The notes under the pieces: model-generated
What the model was told of the DNA's origin: nothing
The model's input: only the letters and a program-made list of their open reading frames with translations
The model's database searches: none
Shown here: one piece after another, positions 1 to 12,200 of the stretch
How positions within the stretch are numbered: position 1 is the stretch's first letter
How the letters are laid out: the number at the start of each line of letters is the position of its first letter
Program-made: the position numbers and the translations under genes
Assembly: GCA_002964805.2 (NCBI GenBank)
Contig: PUDQ02000003.1
Coordinates: 2,976,001 to 3,040,000, forward strand
From: Trametes villosa
Lineage: Eukaryota; Basidiomycota; Agaricomycetes; Polyporales; Polyporaceae
Direction: 5' to 3'
Length of the DNA: 64,000 bases

Positions 1-90
1 GGCGCTTTCGCACCTCCCAAAGCGGCCAGCAGCCTCGCGCGGGCGCTTTTGCACCTCCCAAAGCGGCCAGTAGCCTCGCGCGGGCGCTTA
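1..90. repeat. 41-bp subterminal repeats, left end of outer KDZ element
   Basis: Two 41-bp units (3-43 and 44-84) plus the start of a third. The core is CACCTCCCAAAGCGGCCAG. The 90-bp block is identical, in reverse complement, to 25,573-25,662. The spacing brackets a complete set of KDZ-associated genes, so I read it as subterminal repeat DNA of one large transposon. Its left terminus lies outside the window. Confidence 0.75.
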
Positions 91-272
91 GTACTTGGCC
101 AGCAAGAGAACGTGTATAATAGATGATGTATTCTCTACTTAAGCTGCAGGCAGGCAGGAGGCAGTCAATATGATGTTAAGAAGACGCACAAACACTAGAT
201 TCCAGCACACAACAAGACCGTACAGGGGGAGATTGCAAGCATACAGGGAGGGACGGTGTAACCTAGGTGGTA
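91..272. other. 3' flank of KCP-A, no gene seen
   Basis: Lies between the outer-element repeats and the stop of the minus-strand cargo gene. No coding or RNA gene is visible; it probably holds the cargo gene's 3' UTR and terminator. Confidence 0.4.
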
Positions 273-3200
273 CTACTGGTGACGCATCTTCTTGGCCTTG
301 TTGGTGGGCTGCTCGGGGTCTGCTGAACGTTTGCTGCAGGCCAGTTAGAATGTGAATGTAATGAACAAGGTGAGCTCAGAACTAACCCTCCAGCCTGGGT
401 GCCACAGGACGCCATCTGCCAGATCACCCAGCCAATGTCCAGAACAGCCTCCTGGCACTCGTCCTCAGTGGCGATGGAGATGTCTTTCCACCACATGAGG
501 GAGAGCAGCGCCATGAATACGCCGTTCTTGCCGGGGTGATCGAGTGGGCCCCACGGCCCCAAGCCCGTGCGGACGGGTGCATCGTGCTCCCCCTTCCGCC
601 AGTCTGGCTGTAGCTCCAGCCACCAGGCGTTCCAGGCGCGCGCGTAGATCTCGTCGTCAGAAATCTTCGGGTTCTTGTCAAGCTTTCGTCCGTACTTGAC
701 CCACTCCGCGATTGCGGGCGGGCGCGCCTTCGTTGGGAGACTCTTCGTCTGGCAAATAAGTCAGCAAAGGGGTGAACAGGCATTAACACGATAACCTACT
801 CACCATAGTTTCCCAGTCGCGCGTGCACTCATACACCGTCCACCAGGCAACAGCCCGGCGGAAGTCCTCCCCATACTCCTCCCTGTCCAGGCGTTTGAAC
901 GCCTCCTTGATCCAGGATGGCCATCCACTCATGTCGACGGCCACGTTGGGAACCGTCGCAGGGACCGCAGGCGCAGGCGCGGTAGAGGTTGCAGGCGCGG
1001 GCGCAGAGGGCGTTGCGGGGGCGGGCGCAGAGGACGTTGCGGGGACGGTTGCAGGCGTAGCAGATGTCGCCTTTGAGGGCCGTGGGCGCGGGCGCGGGCG
1101 TGGCGGGCCAGTCCTCGCAGTTGTCGCCGACGCCGCGGGCGCGTTTGCCGCCGCGGGCGCGTTTACCACTGCGGCCGTGTTCGACACCGCGGCCGCGTTC
1201 GAGGTCGTGCTCGACGTTGGGGGCGCCTTCTCCGCCGCAGGCGCGTTCGAAGTCGCGAACGTGTTGGCCTCCGTGGGTGTGCTCGACGTCGCGGTTGCGG
1301 TCGTCGCCGGCGTGCTCGACGTTAGGGGCGCGTCCGCCGCTGCGGGCGTGTTCGATGTCGTTGTTGTCGCGGTCGCGTTCACTGCCGGTGTGTTCGACGT
1401 TGGGGGCGTGTTCGACGTTGGGGGCACGTCCGCCGCTGCGGGCGCGTTCGACGTCGTCGACGTCTCGGGCGCGGTCGCCGCCGCGGACGCGCTCGACGTG
1501 GTTCCGTTCGACGCCACAGGCGTGTTGGACGTCGAGGGCGCGTTGAATGTCGGGGGCGGAGGCGTTGGCAGCCCGGACATCGCGGCTCCAGGGGACGTAG
1601 GTGTGGAGGCACCTTCATCCTCTCGTGCCTGAAGGCGACCCGACCGCCTCGGGGGCTGTGTTGCTATCGACATGTCGGGCGTGTGCTTCTTCGACTTGCG
1701 CTTTTTCTGCTCTGGCTGCTTTGGAAGAAAGCCGTACTTGCTTGAAATGGCGGCCATGGCCGCGGCGTTCCGAGCGCGTAGGTTCTCAGCTTCGCGTTCC
1801 CACTCGGACGAGAACTTCCACCGGAACATCTGGGCGCGCCACTGTTGAGCCGGGAGTGTGTTCAGCGTCGCCGCCATTTCATCCCCAAACCCGAGCTCCT
1901 CCATGGTGGGGGTAGGTGCGCGTGGCTTTTTCAACGCCTCCCCGGTGAGCTCATCTCCTTCCTCGTCTTCATCTTCGTCCTCCTCATCGTCGTCATCGCC
2001 CCCCTCATCGTCCCCACCCGGCTCGTCGTCGTCGTCATCGTCGTCGTTGTCGTCGCTATCCTCCTCCTCGTCCTCATCGCTCGAGCTCTCCGAGCTCGAG
2101 GTCGCCTCCGGCTCCTCGCCGCCCTTCTTACTGTGACGCGATGTGCGCGCCGGCTGTTTCCCCTTGCGACACGAGGCTCCACCGCGTTTGCTCGTACCAG
2201 CGGACGGACTGGGCAGAGGGGAGATCTTCAGGCCGAGGGACGAGAGCTCAGCAAGCGCGGAGTCGCCGGAGGGGGGACCATTTTGCCCCGCCGCGTTGGA
2301 CGAGCCCACGCCGTTAGTCCGCTCTAAGTACTCTATGCACGCACTTGTGGTTGCCCCCATTATATTATAATCACCCACCTACCTGGTGCACATCATGTGT
2401 ATTCTGTGGTCACCTATTATAATTGTCTATTCCCTGCACCACCATTATATTAAAGGATTGTATAGAGAACTGGACAAGCTCTGTTAAACCCCTATAAATG
2501 AGAGCAGGCCTTTAGTGCCCATTTGTATAATCACGTATTTGATCAGGGGGCATATTTGGCTGGTTTGTACAATTGCGTATTTGATCAGGGCAGCTTGCAG
2601 CCCATTTGTACAATCACGTATTTGATCGGGGCGCATATTTAGCTGGTTCGTACAATCACGTATTTACTCGGGGCAGCTCGTACCCGATTTGTATAATCAC
2701 GCAATATTTGACCAGATCCTACCAAGCTCCAATACTTTTAAATGACATGCTTTCACATCCCTTGAATCTCTGGCCATGCCAGCCGGAATTGTGCTAATAC
2801 TTTGCTTTTCATTTCCTACATAGCCTTTATCATACCCGCAATTATCCTTTCATACATGTGCCAGTCAAGTTTGACCCTACTGCAATGTGAGGATGAGCAT
2901 GGTAATACACCCCCAGGCAGGGAAGCAGCAATGACGAAGTGCATCAATGGTGGGATTGATCAGTTGCCATATCTAGACTGTGTACTGAACGCCCGGCACG
3001 CCCGGCAGTACACAAGCAGCCTCCAAATGAGTGCCAATGGGTTTGCAGGCATTCCCCACGCACATGCTTGTTGACGCGCGCTCCATCGGCGCCTGATTAG
3101 GGAAAGGACCCCTGGGACCGGAGGCCCTATAGCATTGTGAACATCTCATGACGCAATAAGTACTGAGACTTAGATCCACCAATATACTAAGCTATGCGTT

Positions 3201-6200
3201 GCCCACTGCGTGATAAGTATCATAAGGAGAGTGTACTAGTCGATGTGCATACAGTAGAGGTTATTCGAAATGTGAGCGGTCGCTATCCGACTCCTCAGAA
3301 GACGAGTTAGCGGCGGAATCGTCATCCGCATCCTCGAGCTCGAAAGCGACTACAGTATCCGGGAGGCCCCGCTTCAGTGAACGACGGACCCGGTACGGCA
3401 CTGCCGTGCTCGCGTACATCTGCAGCCAGTCAGGAACGGTGCCGCGCGTCTTGAAGTACGAGTACCACCTTCCCCCAGACCGGGAAGCAAGGCCGTCGAA
3501 GACCGAGGCCTGCTTCTGCGCGTACACAGCGAGCCCGCGACGTAGCGCGGCGCTCCCTACTCCCTGCCGCCTCCCCGCCTGTTGCCGCCACCACGTAGCA
3601 CGCCACTTACAGAACATGATGACCCGTCGCATTTCCTCCTCCAACAGCTTCACCTCTTCGCCCCATCGATGCGCGCGCGCGCGACTTCGGGCCCATTCAG
3701 CGCGCATGCTGAGCGAAAACTCTTGGGCGGAGGCGATATGTGACGCGTCGCGGGGGGTTCAATTCGCGCCGGGAGTGAGCCAGATCCAGCTAATTTGGTA
3801 GCTGCCCTCGCTCGCGATCTCGGTCCTATCCAGGTCGTCGTCCTGCTTTCGGGGACCGCGTAAGTCCTCGTCGAGCAGAGGCCGGTAGGTCGTGCTCCAT
3901 TCGCCGCCAGGCTGAAGGGCCTCCATTTCCCCACGCGCGGCCCGGTATCGGTTGACCGCGCGGCGTTCCTTCGCGCGGAAGCGGGTGTAGAGGTTGTTCA
4001 TCCGAGTGGCTGGATGTTGCCCGCTATCCGCGACGTTGGTCCTGTTGTAATCAGAGATCGCGGCAAGCACGCGCCGCATCCGCCGGATGTCGTCGAGGCT
4101 GTCCGACAGTTGCGCCGTCCGAAGGCGGGTTTCTTTTCGGCACAGGTTGGCGAGAGAGGGAAGAGCGCGGATAGCAGGAGGAAGCCCAGATGGTAACCAG
4201 AGCTTTGTGTCCTCAGCCTTAGATGTCGCCGTAGACGTCGCGGATGTGCCTGGGAGAGTGTCGGGGGAAGGGTCGCGCAGGGAGGAGACTACGGGCATGT
4301 GAACGTCTTGTGTTGCCTGCCAGGAGCTAATGCGGCGCATCAGCACATTCCGCTTCTCCTGCTGTCCGGCCAACTCCGATATGCTGGTGCCGGAAGCGGC
4401 GCGAGCGCGGAGGGCACGCCTGTCAGTCAAAGTCAGTATTTCTTTATCGGCCAATCACAGCGAGAGTACGCCGTAACTACGCACTGTTGATCTTCGATCT
4501 CGAGCCCGAGCTGGAGGAAGACGCCCGGAGTGACATCATGAGCAGGTAGTGTCCCCGCCCGAGCCTCCAGGGCCTCTTCCTTGTGCAGATGCTTCTTCGC
4601 GGTCGCGTAGGATATCGCTAGGGCAGGGCGAGCCGTTAGAAAACATACACGCGTCAATAGCGTTGTAACGAGGAGTACTGACTGGACTGCGGCTCCTCGA
4701 AAGGGTCCGGATTCGTGGGATCGCGTTCCCAGGCCTGGACCACCGTTTCCCATTCTCGCACCACCTTCCGGTCGAAGGTGCCGGAGTAATCGGCGAACGC
4801 CTGCTGTTGGCTCACATGCATGGCATGTGCCACTTCGAGGGCGTGCAGCAAGAATTCCGCTGGAAAAGCAGTCAGCGCGATCATTTCGACATGTGGCTGA
4901 TGGGAACAACACCACTCACTGAATCCAGTAGTCTTCTGCCAATTCCACGCACCCCAATGATCATTGAAGACTTCATGGCACATGCCTGGGCTCATCTCGC
5001 GGGTGCTGAGAGCGAGCGGATTCAAGACTCCCCATTGAGTCTCAATCCCCTCACCGTAAGTACGCCCAACCCGGGGCAGGTAGTTGAGGGAGAAACGTGA
5101 GTGATTGGCGCCATGCACCCGGAAGTGCTTTTTCGGAATCGCGAATCTGATCTCGCCGACCCTCGATCGATCGATGTGCATGCTCGGCGGGAAGTCCTCT
5201 TCCATCCGCTTGAAGAGGTGCTTGTACCGTTGGCAAGCGATGTCGTAAGAGAATAGAAGCGTCAATACGACACCCAGAACGGTCGAAAAGACCAGGTAGT
5301 CCATGTTCGCTTGCCTGAAGATAACAACATAACATGAGGTGGTCAATATCGTGCAACAAGGAGTTTGCGTACCTTTCGCCAAGCTGGAGATCGCCGGCAC
5401 CATTGCGCCGGACAAGCGCGTGGCGCGCGCATAACACCGCGCCGATGCCGGACGTGACATATCCCTCCCGTCGAAGGTGCGCTTTCGTGATAGCACTATG
5501 CTCCGCCGAGCACGTGTTGTCCTGAGGCGGTAGAAGAAATAGTCAGCGCACAGTCACACGCGATGGGTTTTGGAAGGGATGCTCGCCTCCTTGCGGTGCG
5601 CACACTTGTTCACATGGGCTATGTAAGGCGACTCTTCGACGTAGTAAGACCATCCCGAAGCGAGTTCGAGACCGTCGAGTTTCTTGTCCTTGCAGCGTGC
5701 GTGGAAGTTCGCGTCGATCATGAGGAAGAGTGTGTAGAGCCATCTAAATGCACCGCCACGTGAGCTCAGTGTCTCGAGAAATACGTGTCGTACGTACTTC
5801 GTATCGGCCGGTGCATCTTCCCAACCATCGGGTAGGTTCTTTCCGGGATGCGGACACGCCGCGCACTCCAAGGCGAGATCTCCGGCAACAGTGGTGCTCG
5901 GTCCTCCAGGATCGTGTCCCCGCCCGAAGCGCTTGAGCATCGTCAAGTGCCGCCATAGGCGGACGACGTGAGACAGCTGCTTATACCGATTCTGGGGGTT
6001 CATCGTCAGTACAGTCCGACTGAGGCAAGAGAGCATGAGGCCGAGGCCGTATGAGAAAGCTCACGAATGTACCAGCGCCAGAGTTGTCAGTTAGCCGCTC
6101 AATAGTTTTCCAGAAGTCGTAGAGGTTGACCTTCCCCTGGAAGTTGAGTTCTTGGAATGTGTCGAGGAGCTGAAATGTGAAGGCCGTCGCCGGCCGGTTC

Positions 6201-9200
6201 GTTGTCGCAGGAAACCAGCCGCGAGGCAGAAGCTGTGCCCATTCGCGCGCGAAGTCGCCGGCGTCGTCGAGACATTCGCAAAAGTGAACTTCGACGGCCT
6301 GTACGCCGGTGACGTCCGCCACGACAACGCGGCGAGTTGCCTCGGCGGGCGATGCGCACACACCGTCCTTGTGACCCAATTGAACGACCACGCCCAGATC
6401 GCGCAGTGCTCGTCTGACGAAGTGTGTTCCTTGCCACTCCTGCAAGTGACATGTGAAGTTAGCACTGCGTGTGGATGTAGTAGCATGCGTACACGCACCT
6501 CGATGCGATGGAGCGGGAGCTCGACCTGATGCCGGGCAAGGACGCACTCCTTGCAGTAAAGAACGTCTCGCGTATGACAGTCTCTGCAGCGCATGCTTGC
6601 GCCGGTCGCCTGGCATGCGTGGCAGGGCACCGAGCCATCTTCCACAGGATCTTCGCAACCCTCGAACCGAAGTATCTCGTCGAGGAAGTCGCTCCTGAAC
6701 GGCAGCCACTCCCGCACTTTGCTCTACAAATCATCGTTAGTAGCAGGACAGTAGATTTAAGTACTAGAAACTGCCCACCGCTGCTTTGAGGTCAGAGCGA
6801 ACCCGTTTCTTCCGTTTCTTGCTGGAAGCCGAAGCCGTGTTCACAGGTGAGGGTGTTTCTTCGGCCGGGAATGCGTCCAGGACGCTTGTCGATTCCGACG
6901 GGTCGTCAGATGTCGCGCAGGCGATCTTTGCAAAGATAGCTTCTCCAGGGTAGGGCGATACTTGGTGTCGGCTGGTTCTATGATTCAGTCGGCCGCCCGC
7001 CGATGTGTGGTAGTTGAAGTTGTGCATGTTCACTTCGCGCGCCTCGTCGGTACTGCTCGAGCCTGTTGTCGGCGTAACTGGCACTACGCTGTCGATGGTT
7101 ACGAAGTGCGCCTTTTTGGAGCTCTTGCGTGATCGTGTTGGATTGGGCGAGCCAGGGTGTTTCTTTTTGCCTGACATTACGCTCGCGACGTAGGGCAGGG
7201 ATGAGCAGGTTGTTGGGATGTGGACTGGTCGAACGGGCAGCCACAGCGCTAAGCGCCAGTGCACCGCTCGCAAGCTTAAGCTTGCTCTGTTCAGCCCAGC
7301 TTCCTGCGCTCCCGCCGCGTTCTCATACCGCGCGACCCGTATCACGCATCGTACTAGGAATTGAGTCACTTATGAGGGTTTCTGTATTATCATGGCCTGG
7401 GATTTTTTGGGGTAGCCAACAGACACGCACGAACCGGAGCGGCGGCGCGCATGCAGCTTGCGCGCATTCGCCTCAGGCTCGCAAGTCGCATTCGTGCGGC
7501 CGGCGCACTTGCCTGCCTTCAGCCCAGTCTACAACAACCTGGCTACACTCCTCTCAGCGTAGTGCAATCATTCAAGGCCTAGTAGATATTATCAATGAAT
7601 TGCTGACTCCATCGAGACCGGTTTACATGCTTAGGCTGCGCTCGGAGGTGCACTCAGATCTGGACATTGCTAGTAGTACTACAGTCGGGTACTAGAGGTA
7701 CTCATCGCCTGCGCCCGGGCGATACTTCTCATCTGCACGTCCTATCGCGAGCTCGGCACACTGAGGTATTCACACTATTAAATATGGCATCGGGCCCCGA
7801 GGACTCGAAGCTCGCACAGCGCTCCAAAGCGGCGGGATATGATACTTCACACGACTACATTGATGCAGAAACTATCTAATGAGCAACCGGACGCGTCCCT
7901 CGTGCTTCGCGTCGTAGTAGTCCTTCTCGGCGTCCTCGCGGCGCGCGTACGACTGGAACCGCTTCCCTTCAACGTCTACGTAGTCTTCCATGGCCAACCA
8001 CGACTTCCATATGCCGACGCGAAGCCCTGCCGTCACGACATACCACTTGCGGGTGTGCCGGGGGTCGCGAGGCTCGATGTGCTCGACTGAGTAAGGAGGT
8101 TAGCCCAAGTAATGCTTGAATACTGATAGACTTACGAGCAGCGTTCCAAGCGATGACTTTGCCACCCCCTCGTATCGTATACGGAGGCGGAGGCGGCGTC
8201 TGGGCGGCGGCGGATCTCATGGCGGGCGTCGGGGAGGTTGCAGCGGGCTGGGCTCGGTTAGTCCGCGCGCCCTTGCGCGGGGAGACCGGGGCTCTGTCGT
8301 TGATAGAGATGCTGGCGTGTGTGGCGCGAACGACGACGTTGATGGTCGGGAGCGCGGAGCTTGACTCAGCGCGGTGCGACCGTCGCGAGCGCGCAGGCAG
8401 CGGTGTAGCGGGGAGAGAGGTGTCTGGGAGAGACGCGGTCAGGGGATAGGGTGACTCCGGCTGAACCTGTCCGTCGCCAAGCAGGAGTGATGGGGTTTGG
8501 GGAGAGATCGAGAGCTGGGACAGGTCGGGCAGAGGGATTGTGCCGTCCCCGGGCTCTGAGCATGCCTGAGGGCGGCGCATGCAGCTAGAAATGAGACACA
8601 AATGAGTGAATGTAATATGTATGAGACCGTATATACACACCGTTGGATTGCAGAGAAGGAGCTTGAGGGCGACTGAGACTCTCCGACACGACGGTGGATG
8701 GAGGAGCTGGGGACGTCAATCGCCCGATCAGGTTTATATATGTGCCGCCCCAAGACCCAAGACGAGACCGTTCGACGAGGTCTATGTAGAACCAATCAGA
8801 CGGTCAGCCCTATCGGATAATCGTGACTCTTCCGGATACAAGAGCTCGTGCTCACCACTCACATTTTAAAATCTCAGCGCCCCCCTCCCCCCCGCACGTG
8901 CCCCTCCCTCGCCGTTACACCGAGTCCTATCAGCGATGGGGCGTCGTTCGTGGGCCCCGCCGGACCAGCTCGCCTGGCTTGAAGCTCGTGTCTCGGGTTT
9001 CCACGCCGCGCAGGCCAAAAACGACACCAGGAGCTTCATCAAGCGCGAAAAACAAGCATACTTCGACCACTTCTGGAAGGACCCGGCGACGGGCAAGGAG
9101 CGCGAGTCGATGCTCGACATGGACGGAAATCTGGTGTCGAAGGCCAAACGAGAGAAGGTGAGTGATCGCTCCGCTACTTCTCGCATCGCGGGCTCGTACT

Positions 9201-12200
9201 TACCAGTTCGGTGCGAAGCAATTCGGCGTTTGGTTCTGGAACCGATGCGACGGCAAGGCGGCTGCGAAGAAGAACGGCTCGGGTGGACTCGATCTGGTGC
9301 CGAAGAAGGCAGGGCGACTCCATGCGTACCAGGCGTACATGACCCTTCACAAAGGACGGATCATGCCGCAGATCCAGAAGGAGTACGAAGAGTATCTGAC
9401 GCAGTACATCGAGGATCACGCGGACGACCCGGGCGAGGAAGTGCCCCCGCCGCCCGACGCCTGGTGGAAATTCGCGTGCGCCCGCGCGAAGGACCTGCTC
9501 GAAGAAGAGTCAGACGAGATCAAGGAAGAGGTCGAGGAGTATCACACCAAATCAACGGAGGCGTCCGGCCTGGACGAGTTCCTCGAGGAGGAAGACGGTG
9601 ACTCTGAAGGAGCCCCGAAAGCCGAGGCAGTCAAGCGAGCGAAGGCCATCCACGAGTGCGTGTTCGCTGTTGATGTCGCCTAGCACCCTCAGACTAACGA
9701 GTCACATCTTACAGTGCTATCGGCTTACTTCCGAAGTCGCTCCTCGGCGTGCTCGAGAGTGTGGAGGAGCAAACCGGCTGGAAGGGTACTGTGCTGATCG
9801 GCGGACCCCGCCCGGACACGGGAGAGTTGTCTGCCCTCTTGTGAGTGTCTCGGACGTTCTCGCTCTCTGTGTTAGATCTTTGTTCATGGAAGGGTCGTTG
9901 CATAGCGTGCACAACGGACAGACCTTGAATTTGGGGAACACGTTCCCTCAGGCGACCGCGAAGTGGGACGACCTCGCGCAGGCGTTCAACAAGTTCATTG
10001 TCAGTTGCTACTGTGAGTATTGCTGTCTCGTGTGCGATCTACTGTTTACAAATCTGCTTCTGTTAGCTCCGGACATAGGGGAACGCCTCAAGACCGCGTA
10101 CCAGGTCTCGACAAGCGACGACGCGGACTCGCCGTCGCGTAGCGCTTCTCCATCCGGCCCGGAGTCCCATCCTCCGACCCCCTCGACGACTTCTACCACC
10201 CTGCCCGCCGCGGAATCGACTGAGGGCGCCCCAGCAGGTAAGGTCTGTTGCCAACGAGTTTGAGATATTGGTAGTTGACGACCGAGGCGAACCTGTAGGC
10301 GACACAGCTAAGAGTGCAGCCAAGAAGACCGCCAAAGAGAAAGGAAAGAAGAAACGGACCTGGGGAGAGAGCAGCTACGATGAGCTCCGCGAGTCGACGA
10401 TTGCGCAGAACAAGGAGCTGTTCCACGCGCTAGAACTCTCCGAGGGCCTGGAGATGGTGAAGGAGCCGCGCAAGAAGCGTGAGAAGCGGGTGCCGACCGA
10501 GGGCGCTCCCACCACGCGAGCAACCAGAAGCCGCACCGCTGCGTCTACTGCATCCACGACCTCGTCCGCTCCTCCCAACCCGTCCAACGCCCCGCCCGAG
10601 GGCCCGACCACCGAGACCGCGAGCACGAACACGGCGGTACCACAGGGCCCGCCGTCGAACACGGCGGAGCCCTCGGCTGTTGTCGTTGCGCCTCCGACTG
10701 CAGTGGACACGGCTGCGCCAGCCTCCGCGTCGCCGAGTACCACTTTGCCCACCGTCGCGGGTCCAACTACGGACACCACCACACCGGCTGGTGAGGCTAG
10801 TGCCACCGGATTGCCGAGCACGACGCCGTTGGACCCACCGACCACTGGCGCGACGCCCTTGGCCCCATCGACCGAAAACACCAGCGCCACGGCACGTGAC
10901 GCCTCGACGCCATCGGCCGCCAGCATCGCGGCGCGCGACGGTTTTCCCATCGCCCCCTCCCTCGCGCCCGCGTCAACATCGCCCAGCACGGCAAACCCCT
11001 CGTTGGCAGCTGCGCCCTCCTCGGGCATCGAGACTCCCTCGCGCAACTCGACGACTCCGCAACTGCAAGGTTCCCTCGCGTCGACCGTGATGCCCACGTC
11101 CGCCAGCTCCAACTCTCCCGGCGACGACCGACCAGAATGGGTCGAGGACGCGATGACCTACTTCGCGCTCGTCGAGGGCGGCCCGGAGTGGAACCGCCTT
11201 GTGGCCGAATGGCTTGAGTTTGAGACGGTTGCAGGGGGACTCGGAATCGGGCAGGTACGGGCTCATCGCCGTTTCATCATTGGGATAACACGACTAACCT
11301 CTCTACAGGAGAACAAACGACTGGCAACGGAGCATCGCCCTGAGGAGGTCAAGATATGGATGAAGAATCATCGGTCGTACGAGAAGCTCCCGAAAATCAA
11401 GTCGCCGGCTCAGTTCTCGGTCGCTTGGAAGCGGTGGTGGATCTCCCTCCAGCCCGGTGCTCGCGGTGCTGAAGATGCCGGCTCGTGGCCTATCCCCCGT
11501 GTCGAACCGGTCGATCCCGCCGACTGGGGCACGGTTGCTCGAGGTGGCTGTAACGGTTTTTTCCTTGTCATCCTGACTCTTGCTTGGTGGCTCTGGGCGC
11601 CCAAGGATAAGAACCCCGAGGACATGGCCGACGTTCTCGAGGCCTTAGATGACGTCAGCTGGGTCTGCCGGGCGGCAACCGCGTACATGCGGACGTGCTC
11701 AGAACAGGATGCGGATAGCGATGAGCGCCCGAGCAAGCGGATGAAGCTCATGTAGACGTCTCCATATCGTTGTTGTTATGTCCGTATGTTTCGAATGAAT
11801 TCCATGTTAGTGTGCTCTCGTTCGCCGAGTTGGTTGCTGCTTCGAGTGCCGGCGCCTTACAGGGCGCCTATCACATGTCGGGATGATTGAGTAAGCCAAG
11901 CTGTGCATCAACTCGATCCACGTCAACGTCCAACATCATGCGGACTGCTCGAGGGCCTGGCGTGATTGAGTAAGCCAAGCTGTGCATCAACTCGATCCAC
12001 GTCAACGTCCAACATCATGCGGACTGCTCGAGGGCCTGGCGTTGAGTAGCATTGCCATATTTGGCATTTGGCGCCTGCTATGTTCATCTTATCAGAGAGC
12101 TGCGGTGTAGTGTTGCATATGTGAGGGAAACACTGTATCTACATCACTGGAAGCACCAAAGCTGTTACATATCAGTCTCAATTGCAGGAAGGGGTGTCAT

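Noticed and set aside
823..1632. Long Ala/Val/Gly-rich plus-strand ORF
   Set aside because: Antisense shadow of the low-complexity linker of KCP-A; no start context, introns or motifs of its own.
1858..2136. Poly-serine ORF
   Set aside because: Opposite-strand reading of the Asp/Glu-rich tract of KCP-A.
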